From Aspidapion aeneum (Eukaryota > Arthropoda > Insecta > Coleoptera > Brentidae): a stretch of DNA of 64,000 nucleotides. Below, piece after piece: positions 26,089-37,409 of the stretch (position 1 is the first letter of the stretch; every line of letters starts with the position of its first letter). The position numbers and the translations under genes are program-made. The stretch covers positions 142,638,558 to 142,702,557 of the forward strand of contig OY755038.1 in assembly GCA_963576565.1 (NCBI GenBank). Direction: 5' to 3'. Below the pieces are notes generated by a model. The model worked only from the letters and a program-made list of their open reading frames with translations, did no database searches and had not been told where the DNA came from.

Positions 26089-26172
26089 CACGGATCACCT
26101 AGGTGATCCGTGGTTGTATAGATATATCTACTGTCGGTCGCGTTTCTATGACCACGGATCAGGTGATCCGTG
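26089..26172. repeat. Two related perfect palindromes
   Basis: 26089-26112 is a perfect 24-bp palindrome made of cacggatcacct and its complement. 26153-26172 is a shorter version (cacggatca, two bases, tgatccgtg). Between them lies tagatatatcta (26119-26130), also a palindrome. The shared half-site cacggatca suggests duplicated ends or protein-binding sites. The function is unknown. Confidence 0.8.
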
Positions 26173-26222
26173 CTATGACCGTTCGGCGATATTACGCGCT
26201 GTGAGAAGCCAGCGTGGGAAAT

Positions 26223-28007
26223 AGTCCATACCCTACAGGCTCAAAAATGCAATTATACGGCGTTTTGTGATAAAAGCAAACCACTTCGCACAAACATTTA
26301 TTGGACCCATACAAACATTTTAGGAAGGGGAGCCATCGGCCCCTCCCTGGCAGGGGGGGGAAGCCACCTCTAAAGGTGCATTGTTTTAGTTTTTTGCATT
26401 TTATGCAAAAACTATAGACTTTATCGAAAAAGTTGTGGTATGCTTTTTTGTAGAGCATAAAATTCTATATCGATTTTATGTACAACTTGTCGTTCTATCT
26501 TTTGTCTAACTCCCAAACCAACCCCTCAAATTTAACCAATATTTTAAAATTACACCAAAAACCAAATTTTAGTTAGATTGCTTGACCAAAACACTATCAA
26601 ACTTACTAAAAAAGATGCCTAGCTTCTTAAGATGATAGTTCCCAATATACTCAATAAAAAAAATCAGGCAAATAGCTCCCCCTCCCTTTTTTTAAAGTCC
26701 TATAAGTTAGGTAGTTATATTACCTTATATAATAGGTGTTTGGAAAAATCCATTTAACGCAATTGTTAATTAAACTTAAACATTTATTTTCGGAGTGGGG
26801 GAAGCAGCAGAAAAATCTTATTTACCACTTAAAACAAACCTCTTCAGAACCTGCCTCCAACATCAGATGCTCTAAATTTGCATACTCAAAGAGCATGTTT
26901 GCAAGCCGGACATTTGTGGGGCAACTTAAACTTTGCATGTGAAATACCATCTTCAGAACACGGGGGCTGGAAATGGAATGATCGTTGGTTGCCGATATGG
27001 ACTACCAAGCCCGTGCATAAAGCATTAGAAGTGCTGACAAAGTGCAACTGTAGGGCAGGATGTTCTTCTACAAAATGTTCATGCAAGGCCTCAAATATGA
27101 GATGTACGCTTTTGTGCAGGAATTGGAAGGAGTCCTGTACTAATTATATATAAGTACCTAAAAATTATGTAGGCAAGTACCTACTTAAAATTAACTCTTC
27201 TTGCGTTTTTTAGGTCCACTGAGGATGGACTGTTGGAATCCGAAGAACTATAAAGAAAAAAAGTATTGCATAAGTATTGATTGTTTGATTATTATTGGAC
27301 TTTTGATTATTGTAAATGTTAAAATAATAATAAAAATAAACCTTTTTAATTTTTTCTACTCTAAAATCACGAAATATTATATGATTCCTTGTTCTTTACT
27401 ATCACACAAATAACCAAGGGCACCACCACTCAAAGAAAGGGGGGGGGAGAGGGCACCTTTCTTGTTCAAAATGCTCATATATTGCTTCACCAAGCGTGTG
27501 TGCCAAATGCTTTGCTCCTAGGCTTGCTCTTATCACAAAAGCCCGTTTCATCGAAGTTTTAGCATGTAACTAAAAGTTTTAACATAAATGAAGGGGAAAA
27601 CATTTTTTTTTCTATTAAGTTTTTTTAAAATTTTGTCTAAATAAGCTAAGCGTCTTGTTTAGTTACTCTGGTAGTGTTTTGTTAAAAATATGCTATACAA
27701 AAAGTCGTTTTTTTGTATTTTTAAAATATTGATCAAGTTTGAGGTTATGTTTTGGGAGTTAAAAAAGAGATGGAACGAAAAGTGGTACATAAAATCGACC
27801 CCAACTTTTTCGATAAAGTCTACAGTTTTTGAGTAAAATCCAAAAAACTGTAAAAATGTACCTTTAGAGGTGGCTCCCCCACCTGCCAGGGAGGGGGAGG
27901 CGGATGGCTCCCCTTCTTAAAATGTTTGTATGGGTCCAATAAATGTTTGTGCCAAGTGGTTTGCTTTTATCACAAAACGATGTATAAATTCATGTAGGGT
28001 ATGGACT
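26223..28007. repeat. Inverted repeats (~400 bp) enclosing a CXC-protein fragment
   Basis: About 26223-26640 is matched in reverse complement by about 27615-28007. Shared landmarks include agtccataccctaca, gataaaagcaaaccactt, tttattggacccatacaaac and ctttatcgaaaaagtt. Both arms carry a G/C-rich hairpin (tccctggcagg region). The enclosed ~970 bp holds the cysteine-rich coding fragment. The arrangement is that of a long-TIR DNA transposon or foldback carrying, or invaded by, a gene fragment. Confidence 0.7.
26833..27153 (+). pseudogene. C-terminal fragment of a CXC (cysteine-rich) transposon-associated protein
   Basis: The open frame (106 codons and a stop) contains LPPTSDAL, then a Trp-rich stretch (HLWGN, GGWKWNDRWLPIWTT), then a cysteine cluster: CNCRAGC, KCSCKA, RCTLLC. 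CnC-x3-C...CxC-x6-C-x3-C is the pattern of CXC/tesmin-type zinc-binding repeats, seen at the C-terminus of uncharacterised proteins spread in transposon-rich invertebrate genomes (from memory; not searched). The upstream frame is closed by a stop at 26830-26832. A plausible upstream continuation (EWGKQQKNLIYHL) lies in another frame near 26793, implying a frameshift. After the stop an acceptor-like ttttttag precedes a short frame ending near 27252. Almost certainly not functional. Confidence 0.55.
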
Positions 28008-28053
28008 AAAAGGCGCAGTTCGAGCTAGTAGTTCAGGCACTACGTGGTCGGAT

Positions 28054-30020
28054 GCTGCGTTTAATGATGAAGCAACACACTTGGTATGGATAGACATAAG
28101 ACTCGCCCGAAACATTTTTCAAAAGGGAACCACCCCCCCAACCCCTGATAGGGGGGCGGTTTCCTCCCCATAAATATGCTTTTTGATAGTTTTTTGCTAA
28201 TAACTCGAAAACGGTCAACTTTTCCAAAAAACTTCTGGAGATCATTTTTCATGCGGATACAATTTCCTTTTCAACGATGTACCTTAGTATCCTCTGACGG
28301 CAGTGGTGCACATTCCATTAGCGTACGAAAAAAGGGAAAAATTTTTGAAATATTTTTTTATTCTTTTTTCTGTGGTATTTTTTATCCATAAAACTATTTT
28401 TTTTTCCAAAAAAATATTTTTGATTAAAGGCCCATTGTATACTGTTAGATACTTAATAAGCTAGACATATTTTTTTTTGATAGCTGCCTTGAAATAAAAA
28501 TACATGTGTTTGTCAAAATCCTTACATCAAGTAAAAATTTCGAACATTCATTTTTGTAACTGAGTGAATAAAAATGAGAGCGAGTAAAAAATTATTTTTG
28601 GTTAGTAATCACCTAATACTGACTTTCTCACCCCCCTCAAAAGTGGTCTCTTACAGTATTTTCCCAATTATTTGCAAACTTTTACTTGGAAAAAAACAAC
28701 TAAGTAACAATTATTGAGGCTGATGAAAAGTCCTTTCTAACGATGTATAACACGCCCCCTTACGTCAGTATACTCCCCCAATAATATAACGACGGGGAAC
28801 CATCCGCCCACTCTTGGTGGGGGGGTGGTCCCAACCCTAAATGTTTTTTTGACATTTATTAGAAAAAATGTTAAAAAATATTTAAGGGAGGGGGACCACC
28901 CCCCGCCAAGAGTAGGCGGGTGGATCGCCCTCGTTATATTTTTGGAAAATTATCGTGTATATCCATACCAAGTATGTTGCTTCTCTCATTGAACGCAGTG
29001 TGTGTATTAATACTGTTCCAACATGGTTGTCTTAAATAAAGATTCAAGAGTATACGAAATTTGACCATGTTTGGTGCGTCTATGCTAGATCTACCGCTGC
29101 CTTGAGTGGGGAGTGATATACATCGTTGGAAAGGAAATTTCTTCAGCTTTAAAAGTAAGTTTTAAAAGCAGACATAGTGGGACAGTAATATTTAAGAAAA
29201 TTAAAAAAAAACAAGTTTTTTCCACACCTCTCATTTATTTAAATGCCTATAAAAGGTGCGCCACTGATATAAGGGGGGCGTGTTATACATCATTAGACAG
29301 GACTTTTCATCAGCCTCAATAATTGTTACTTAGTAGTTTTTTTCCCAGTAAAATTTTGCAAATAATTGGGAGAATACTGTAAGAGACCACTTTTGAGGGG
29401 GGTGAGAGGGGGAATGCCCCACACCCCCACTTTAAAGAAGGGTAACTAGAAAAAGTCAGTATTAAGTGATTAATAACTAAAAATATTTTTTTACTCGCTC
29501 TCATTTTTATTTACTCAGCTACAAAAATGAATGTTCGAAATTTTTGCTTGATTTAAGGATTTTTACAAACACATTTATTTTTATTTCAAGGCGGCTATAA
29601 AAAAAAATATGTCTAGCTTATTAAGTATCTAACAGTATACAATGGGCTTTTAACGAAAAATATATTTTTGGAAAAAAAAATAGTGTTAAGGATAAAAAAT
29701 ACCCCATAAAAAAGATAAAAAAATATTTCAAAAATGTTTCTCTTTTTTCATACGCTAATGGAATGTGCACCACTGCCATCAGAGGGTACTAAGGTACATC
29801 GTTGAAAAGGAAATTGTATCCGCATGAAAAATGATTTCTAGTAGTTTTTTAGAAAAGTTGACCGTTTTCGAGTTATTAGCAACAAACTATCAAAAAGCAC
29901 GTTTAAGGTGGGGGGGAACCCCCTGCCAAGGGTGGGGGGGGTGGTTCCCTTTGGTAAAATATTTGAACGAGTCTTATGTCTATCCATGCCAAGTGTGTTG
30001 CTTCTATCATTAAACGCAGC
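28054..30020. repeat. Inverted repeat with ~716/759-bp arms and an inner hairpin
   Basis: 28054-28769 is complementary to 29262-30020, starting at the outer gctgcgtttaatgatg block and ending at the inner atgtataacacgccccct block. In the spacer, 28783-28833 and 28889-28940 form a second, G/C-rich inverted repeat (ends aatataac and gttatatt). A further piece at about 28960-29005 resembles the outer end again (ccataccaagtatgttgcttc). The outer end also resembles the end of the neighbouring 26223-28007 pair (gccaagtg...ttgctt...atca...aaacg), so these are members of one repeat family, stacked. No coding sequence is supported. Confidence 0.75.
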
Positions 30021-31037
30021 ATATGGCTTAAATCTCGAATGGGCCTAAACTATAGCTTGTGAAGGCGCGCGCGGGAGCGGCTCGCGATATCGCGCACGTG
30101 AGAAGCCAACCTTCGACGTCCCAATTTTTTTTTGATAAAAATAATATGCTTTTTCTTATTACTTTCCTAGCCCGCACAGCAATGGCTAGAGAAGGTATTG
30201 TTTTCGACGAATTTTTTTTTTTTTTTTTGATAACGCCGAAAATGTGTTACTTGGGTGTATTTTGACCTACCGTAGCAGTATCATCTCAGAAGAGTTACCC
30301 CTTCTGTTGTATCATCGTGATGTCTGAGTGTGTGTATGTAACTCTGTCCGTAATACGATAGCTGCTAAACCGCCCAACCGATTTTCATTAAATTTTTAGG
30401 TAAAATAGTATTCGATCCTGTAACGAGCTGATTAGATTTTGGTCGAAATTCGTCAATGCTAATGGCAGTTTTTTGACAGATTAAAAGTTTTAAAAATGCT
30501 AACTTTTTAACGGAGCGTCACTTCAGTATGCGGTTTTCGGAATATTGTAGCGCACATTTTTTTACAAAAAACTGTTATTAAGGTTCATATAGCATGGAGT
30601 TTACTTGGAGTGTGGTCATGGGTTAGGAAGGTATCAGATCCGTCATGGATCCATTTTTTTTTGCCCAAGGTTAAAATTAAACACTCTGTAATTACCAGGT
30701 ACCTATTCACTTACTACCTATTTTTTGAACGGTCCCAAAACAGTGTGTAGATGAGAATCCTTATTCTCCCGGTGCAATTCGAAAAAAAAAACTGCTCGAA
30801 GGGTCTTACTCCACATTAGTTTAAAAATATCGGACGACTTGCCATTAGTCGCCATATTTAGACCGGACTTTTTATTATTTTAATTTATTCCTAAGGGTTG
30901 TGTTGATATAATGGCATTGTAACAACAAAAAAAGATGATCTATATCGCAAGGTATTTATGAACAATTTATATAAATATTAAAAACTATTACATTTACGGG
31001 AAAAATGAGTTAAACCTTCAACCAAAATGTAGATACA
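30021..31037. other. Intergenic repeat-like sequence, no gene
   Basis: Contains a short GC-rich patch at 30061-30105 with the palindrome cgcgatatcgcg, a T-run, and a stretch near 30350-30400 with the aaccgattttcattaaattt style common in arthropod repeats. No frame here has recognisable protein features. Confidence 0.5.
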
Positions 31038-31479
31038 TGTGGAAAAATCCTCACTTTTTACCAATCTTGGCAGGGGGGTTAATTACCCCCATTACCCTCC
31101 CCTCCCTTTTATTTGCCGGTGTCTCCACGGGCCTTGTGCTACCCATTAAACTAAAAGATGTCAAACTCATATACATGGGTTTTTCAACGATACCTATTTA
31201 TTTTTATTTTTCACATATTTTATTCAACTTAGTTTAAGTTATAAAGATCGGAAAAAAATTGCAAATGCTAAATGATAGCGAAATGTAAATTAATAGTGCG
31301 TTAATCTATTATTAAGGATTAAGCGAATATAATAAATTAAAAAATACTGTGAAATAATTTTAGAAAAATTTAAAAATTATTAAAAGATAACTTTTATTTT
31401 AACCAGTTCAAGGTTATACTTCCTTTTTTATGATTGAAATTGTTTAAATAAATTTTGTAGCAATATGCTTAAAAATAAG
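31038..31479 (+). repeat. Third, partial copy of the giant inverted repeat's outer edge
   Basis: Matches 5710-6109 of the left arm in the same orientation, including tggaaaaatcctcacttttt, tcaaactcatatacatggg and gataaagcgaat-like positions, through gcttaaaaataag. It lacks the outermost ~76 bp, has about 70 extra bp near 31340-31420, and stops exactly where the BEL LTR begins. This shows that the sequence of the arm edge is a dispersed repeat. Confidence 0.85.
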
Positions 31480-31933
31480 TGTTCGGTCCTCATTCATTTT
31501 GTGTGGATGTTAGAATTTAGTTATTTTATTTTTACTTTTAAGATATTTTTTGGCTCACTGTGTAGAATTGGAATTTGTTCACCTTAGCCTGTAGTTTTTA
31601 GAAAAATATAATGAAAAATCAGTGTGAATTAGTATTTCAACGGGATATATTGTTTCAAATCCCTATTCAATCACACGGTGTGCAATCAAGCGAAGCACCT
31701 TTTAGTTAAATAATTTTAAGTAAATTAGATTTACGAATTTTCGCGAGTGTTTTCCCTCGTCCTCCCTTCCTTAAAACTTCTGTAATGGAAACCCCTCAAC
31801 AGAACTGCTGAAGCCAGGATAAAGGCGGCCGCCCATCGACCCCACAACTCAGCAACGAACAGTGAGTAGAACAAAAACCATTTATACAGTCCATTTTAAA
31901 TCTCTCCTGAGTAAATTACTCAACACCCCACCA
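31480..31933 (+). repeat. 5' LTR of the BEL/Pao element (3' boundary uncertain)
   Basis: Starts at TGTTCGGTCC, immediately after the interrupted repeat copy. A TCAGT at 31619 with an AT-rich aaatataat box about 15 bases upstream might be a promoter, weakly. Without a second LTR the end can only be guessed: caacaccccacca just before TGGTCCTTC (31937), which I take as the primer-binding site. Confidence 0.5.
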
Positions 31934-31935
31934 TT

Positions 31936-32808
31936 TTGGTCCTTCAAGACCTAGAACAAATTAGAGATGATTTCAGTAAACAGCATAACATTTTGATAGG
32001 TTTATTAGATGAACAGGATGATTTTCAAGCTGAAGATAAAGTTCGAGCTGATTTTGAAAATAAATTCTGGCATATTAAAAGCATATATTTTAGCTTATTT
32101 TCTCATACAACTAGTGAAACGCCATCTTCTGTTTCATTATCAAAGGCACCTCAGTTTACTAACAATCTTAAACCTTTCGATTTACCTATTTTTAGAGGAG
32201 ATGTAACTTCATTTCCTAGTTTCAAAGATATGTTTGAAGCCCTGGTTCATAACAATCCTCACTTTTCGGATGTAACTAAATTCGAATATTTACTGAAAGC
32301 CCTTGAGGAACCGCCAAAACTCCTAGTTCAGCATTTGCCACTACCTCATGCTAATTATTCCATTGCTTATGATACTTTGTGTAAAATATATTATAGAAAA
32401 CGAATCATAGCAGCTAGTCATTGGTCAGCTATTGAAAATGCTAAAAAATTATCTTCAGAAAATCCTCAAGATTTACGTACCCTGTTAGATACCTTTAACG
32501 ATAATTTAGAGGCCTTGCGCAATTTACAGTTACCTATAGACGCCTGGTCATTTCCATTAGTTCAAATGATTAATAGAAAAATAGATATTTCCTTAGCAAC
32601 AAAATTTGAGTTAAAGCTTTCTGATTCCAATAAAATGCCTGATTATAAAGAGTTAATAGCGTATTTGGAAAAACACTGTGAAGCTTTAGATAATGTAGAA
32701 TTAACCCGAAAAGAAGATAAAAAATTCTTTAAAAAATCTATAAATAATAATAGTAGTAGTTTTAAATCAGGTAGCTCCAGACAAACTTCCAATGTTTTTC
32801 TAAGTTAA
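31936..32808 (+). pseudogene. gag: BEL/Pao gag (N-terminal part of the polyprotein)
   Basis: Open frame of 290 codons starting at a TTG; no natural ATG start is evident, so the true start is uncertain. Residues ~75-200 have the signature of the DUF1759 Pao gag domain: LPIFRGD, FPSFKDMFEALVHNN, FEYLLKAL and HLPLPHANY. It forms the particle that packages element RNA in the cytoplasm. The frame ends in a TAA at 32806, but the same frame stays open for more than 2 kb beyond it with zinc knuckles at once after, so this is a premature stop in a gag-pol polyprotein. Lys/Ser-rich at the end. Confidence 0.88.
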
Positions 32809-34956
32809 CCCAATCAAAATAATAATAAAAATACTTGTGTAGTTTGCAAACAGGGACCTTATCACACTCTTTCTAAATGTCAGTTCTTTCGCTCAAGAAC
32901 TCCCAATGAACGTTATAAACTTGCCAAGGCAAATTATTTATGTTTAAATTGCCTTTCTAGATCGCATAGTATAAAAGAGTGCCCCTCCACTAATTCCTGT
33001 TTTCGTTGCGGTGTTCGTCACCATAGTTTACTTTGTTTCAGTGGAAATGATAGTTCCAATCAAGTTAGCACTTTATATAGTAGTCAGAATAATAGTAGTC
33101 AGAATAATAGTAGTCAGAATAATAGTAGTCAGAATAATAGTAGTCAAAATAATAGAAATTTTCAAGCCTGCAGTACTGTTCCACACCATAATAGTCAGGG
33201 TCCTAAGTACAATCCTGTACACAATCATAGTCAGGGTCCTAACCCCCATTTTAGTAGCTTTAGTTCCATTTCAAATTATTATAATCAGAGTGTCAATACT
33301 CATTGTAGTCCAGTAGCGCATTCTAGTTCTAGTTTCCCGAATTCCATTGGCCACCCCACTAGTTCGGGTGTCAACCACCATGCCAACCATAGTAGTAGAG
33401 TTTCAAATAATGCTAACTCTGTAGCTCAATTACCTCATATTGATAGTCAAAATTCACAAAGCAACCCCAATGCTTTTGTCGGATTAACTGTAGACAACCC
33501 CTTATGTTTAAGTAGTAGCATCGATTCTTCGGGTGTATTATTATCCACCGCAATAGTAGAAATTTTAGATAGCAAAGGCGATTATCAACCTATTAGAATA
33601 ATCGTAGATTCAGGTTCAACCTCAAATTTCATAACGAAAGCTTGTGTTAAACGTCTTGGTTTACATAGTTACAAATCAGATATCGATGTGGAAGGCATTG
33701 GTGAAGCCTCTATGCTTAAAAGTTGTGAGATCATTTCTTCTACCATTCGTCCTTCAAGAAAATCTAGTCCCCTTTTAGAATTTAGTGCCGTAGTTATCCC
33801 TAAAATATGTGGAAATCTTCGACTTTCAACACTTTCAACACTTTCCACTACTAATTGGCCTTTCTTAAAAAATTGTCAGCTAGCCGATCCTTATTTTTAC
33901 AAATCTAGACCGGTTGATATATTAGTAGCAGCTGATATATTTGCAAGAATTCTTAAAGATGGAAAGATTGTTGCTGGTCCTAATGATCCAGTGGCAATTA
34001 ATAGTATTTTTGGTTATTTGCTTATGGGTAAAACTTGTTCTTCGTCTAAAGTAATTAGTCAATTCATTTCTCAAACATTTTTGGCAATGGACACCCTCGA
34101 AGATACCATTCAAAGATTTTGGCTTGTCGAGGAAGTTCCCAAGGTCAATTCAATGTCACCTGAAGATAGTTTAGCTGAAAAAATATTTTCTGAAACCACT
34201 TATAGAACAGAGACAGGCAGATTTGTAGTATCTCTACCTTTTAAGTCTAGTGAACCTTCTTTTCCCAACAGTAGAGAGTTAGCACTCAAGCAATTCTTAG
34301 CATTAGAACGTAGATTGTTAAAAAATTCTGATCTTTACATGCAATATTCCGATTTTATGAAGGAATACTTATCTTTAGGACATATGAAAATAGTTTCATC
34401 TTTGGCCATTCCAGATAAAAGTTATTATATTCCACATCATTGTGTACTAAAGCCTTCTAGTGTCACAACTAAACTTCGCGTGGTTTATAATGGCTCTGCT
34501 AAAGGTTCTAGTGATCCTTATTCATTAAACGATTGCCTGCTTCCTGGTCCCAAACTTCAAGCTGACATATGTCAATTACTTCTGTTATTTAGATTGGAAA
34601 AATTCGTATTTACAGCGGATATCTGTAAAATGTTTAGACAAATTCCAGTTACTCCTCCTCATCAGGATTATCAACGCGTTCTTTGGCGTTTTCAGCCTGA
34701 TGGTCCAATCGAAGACATAGCTCTCTGTACTGTTACTTATAGATTAACATGCAGCCCTTATTTAGCTATCAAATTATTGCTTACTTTAGCTAAGCAGGAG
34801 AAAGTTAATTACCCTGAAGCTTCAGAACAAATTATCTCGCACTCATATGTAGATGATATAACTGGCATGCATTGTGACCTTGAAGGTGCCAAAAGGATTC
34901 AGAAATACCTAAATTCTCTTCTAGCCAAAGGTGGGTTCCAATTGCGCAAGTGGTAG
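32809..34956 (+). pseudogene. pol: BEL/Pao pol: zinc knuckles, protease and reverse transcriptase
   Basis: Same frame as gag, open from 32809 to the TAG at 34954. Three Cys/His knuckles come first (CVVCKQGPYHTLSKC at ~32836, CLNC...HSIKEC at ~32941, CFRCGVRHHSLLC at ~32998). Next is a Ser/Asn/Gln linker with a 15-bp DNA repeat (cagaataatagtagt) at ~33085-33150. Then DSGSTSNFI (~33607) marks the aspartic protease (DUF1758 type). The reverse transcriptase shows LRVVYNGSAK, TADICKMFRQI (catalytic Asp) and YVDD (~34849). These would mature the polyprotein and copy the RNA. The TAG falls at the end of the RT palm (QLRKW), and the frame continues beyond it. Confidence 0.93.
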
Positions 34957-36279
34957 AGCAATGACCCAAGACTCTTGGCAGACTTTCCTTCTTCTCATCT
35001 GTGCAATGAAAATTTATCCTTTGATGCTGATTCCAATAATACTCTTAAAGTTTTAGGACTTGAGTGGAGTCCATCATCAGATTGCTATCAATTTTCGATA
35101 AACTCAATTTTGTCACCGTGTACAAAACGTAATTTACTTAGCAACTTAGCTAAGATTTTTGACCCTCTGGGTATCTTAACCCCTGTTACTTTTTTCCTAA
35201 AACATTTAATACAGAAGCTTTGGGACTTAAAGCTCAATTGGGATGATCCACCCTCGATAGAAATTAGTAGAATATGGGAAAAATTTACAAGTGAAGTTAG
35301 TTTGCTATCTTTATGTAAAATAACTCGTAGAGTAGTGCCTGATAGTTACCAATCAATTCAGATTCATGGCTTTTCAGATGCCTCTGAAAAAGGCTATTGT
35401 GCTGTTGTTTATTTTAGATTTTCATTAAAAGATAATGAATTTTGTGTCAAATTTGTGACTGCAAAATCTAAAGTAGCCCCTTTAAAAACAATTAGTATAC
35501 CCCGCCTTGAACTGTGTGGAGCAGTTCTGTTATCAAAATTGTTACATTATGTTCTAGGAATTTATCAGCCCAGGCTAAAAATTAGTGAAATATACGCTTG
35601 GTGTGATTCATCTATAGTCCTTTCTTGGATAAAGTCTTCCCCACATAGATTTACCACTTTTGTTAGTAATAGATCAACTTTCATCCAAGAAAAAATCCCT
35701 TCCTCGCATTGGCATCATGTCATATCTGAGAACAATCCTGCAGATTTAGGTAGTCGTGGTCTCCTCCCATCTGAGTTGTCAGAAAGCTCAATGTGGTGGT
35801 ATGGCCCTAGTTTTTTGTCGCAACACACCGACACATGGACAGAAATAAATCTTCCATTGTCTGATGAAGACATTCCTGAACATAGAAAAACATGTCTTCT
35901 TGTAGCAGAATTAGAACCCCATTTGTTAGCTCAACTAATAGAAAATATTTCTAGTTTTGATAGATTACGTAGAGTTTTAGCATATATTTTAAGATTTTTT
36001 TCGAATTGTAGAAACAAAATCAAAGTAACTGAACCTCTTACTAGTTTAGAGTTACATCAGTCTGTCATGCTCTTAGTAAAGCATGTACAAACTTTAGCTT
36101 TTTCTCACGAAATTGATAGAATCCAACAGCATCTTTTACCCTCAAAATTATTTAGAAGACTAAGCCCCTTTTTAGATGATGAAAGCATACTTCGCCTTGG
36201 TGACAGATTAAGAAATTCTACTTCGTTCCTTTCCTGCCCTATTGCCCAACAATCATCGATTTACGGAACTTTTGGTTAG
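34957..36279 (+). pseudogene. pol: BEL/Pao pol: RT C-terminus and Pao-type RNase H
   Basis: Continues the frame after the TAG at 34954. VLGLEWSP and LAKIFDPLGILTPV are characteristic of the Pao connection domain (peptidase A17 family in Pfam naming). IHGFSDASEKGYCAVVY, IPRLELCGA and WCDSSIVLSWI are the RNase H core with its acidic residues, and ENNPADLGSRG closes it. RNase H would remove RNA from the RNA/DNA hybrid. The frame ends at 36279 after a shift near 36235: the expected integrase N-terminus resumes in another frame at 36242. Confidence 0.92.
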
Positions 36280-37177
36280 TTATGTACACTTGAAATATTT
36301 CCATGCAGGAATTCAATCAATTCAGTACACAATCGCACAGCAATTTTGGATAATTTCCTGCAAAAATGTAATTAGAAAGGTAGTTTCTAAGTATATTACT
36401 TGCTATAAGATACATCCAACCCCTGTTTAAGCTCCCATCGGTGATCTACCCTTACTTCGCGTGAGCCAAGTTAAGCCTTTTCTTCACACAGGTGTTGACT
36501 TCGCAGGTCCCTTTAATCTGTTAATGACTCGCTACCGAGGAGCTCGCACGACGAAAGCATACCTTTGTCTTTTCGTTTGTTATGCTACCAAAGCTTTGCA
36601 TTTAGAGCTAGTTTCAAGCTTGTCTTCCGATGCTTTTCTGGCAGCCTTACGCCGCTTTGTAGGCCGTAGAGGCAGACTTGTTTCACTCCACAGTGACTGT
36701 GGAACTAATTTTACTGGAGCTTATAGAACTTTATGTAATCTAATGCGTGATGCTTCGAAAGCAGAAACAATTTCGTGGCATTTTAATCCCCCCTCTGCAC
36801 CCCATTTTGGCGGTCTTTGGGAATCTTCAGTAAAATCCGTTAAAACTCATTTGTTACGTATAGTTGGATCTCAAATCTTAACATACGAGGAGATGTACAC
36901 TCTGCTTGTACAGATAGAAGCCTTTTTAAATAGTAGGCCTTTAACCCCCCTTAGTAGTGATCCGAATGACATTTCGGCAATCACCCCAGGTCATTTTTTG
37001 ACCTTAGAGTCTCTTAGTGCACTTCCCGAACCCAATTTTAGTGACACCCCCCTTAATAGATTAGATCGCTGGCAATTGCCCAGAAGTTGCACCAGGGTTT
37101 TTGGTCTCGGTGGTCTAAAGAGTAGTTACATACTCTTCACCAACCTGCTAAATGGCATGATAGTAAAGGTTCACTAA
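36242..37177 (+). pseudogene. BEL/Pao integrase
   Basis: 36242-36430 encodes the integrase zinc-binding region (LPNNHRFTELLV, H...H spacing, CYKI), closed by a TAA at 36428. The same frame reopens and gives the catalytic core: GVDFAGP (first Asp), LHSDCGTNF (second Asp) and PHFGGLWESSVKS (Glu), so the D-D-E triad is preserved. SRPLTPLSSDP and ITPGHFL are typical BEL core-end motifs. A frameshift near 37075 ends this frame at 37177 in unrelated residues. The enzyme would insert element cDNA into chromosomes. Confidence 0.93.
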
Positions 37178-37374
37178 AAATTGGTAACCTTGTGGTTATA
37201 AAAGAGGATAACACTCCCTGTATGCAATGGCGACTGGGTCGTATTGAGGCAGTGCATCCAGGTTCGGACGGTGTAGTACGAGTGGCAAGCGTGCGTACCA
37301 CTAACGGTACTTTAAAGCGACCGGTTGTTAAGCTGTGTCCGCTCCCCATTGAAGACAATGTAGATAGTAGTTAA
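37084..37374 (+). pseudogene. BEL/Pao integrase C-terminal tail (DUF5641-like)
   Basis: The frame in use after the shift near 37075 encodes the domain following the core. It has a stop at 37123-37125 and then runs to 37374 with IGNLVVIKEDNTP, WRLGRIEAVHPGSDG, VRVASVRTTNG and RPVVKLCPLP. This Trp/Val-rich beta-strand pattern is the usual BEL/Pao C-terminal domain. It ends at a natural-looking TAG stop just before the polypurine tract. Confidence 0.85.
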
Positions 37375-37378
37375 AATT

Positions 37379-37409
37379 AAAAGGGGTAAACCCCTTTTGG
37401 CCGGCGGGA
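37379..37409 (+). promoter_or_regulatory. Polypurine tract region of BEL/Pao, inside a hairpin
   Basis: aaaaggggt and acccctttt (37379-37398) form a perfect 9-bp stem, followed by ggccggcggga, the purine-rich plus-strand primer position expected immediately before the 3' LTR. The next base should begin the 3' LTR, but LTR sequence is absent. Confidence 0.65.

Noticed and set aside
33011..33316. 101-residue Val/Ile-rich frame
   Set aside because: It is an out-of-frame reading of the Asn/Ser/Gln linker of the BEL pol, where the correct frame is open without stops.
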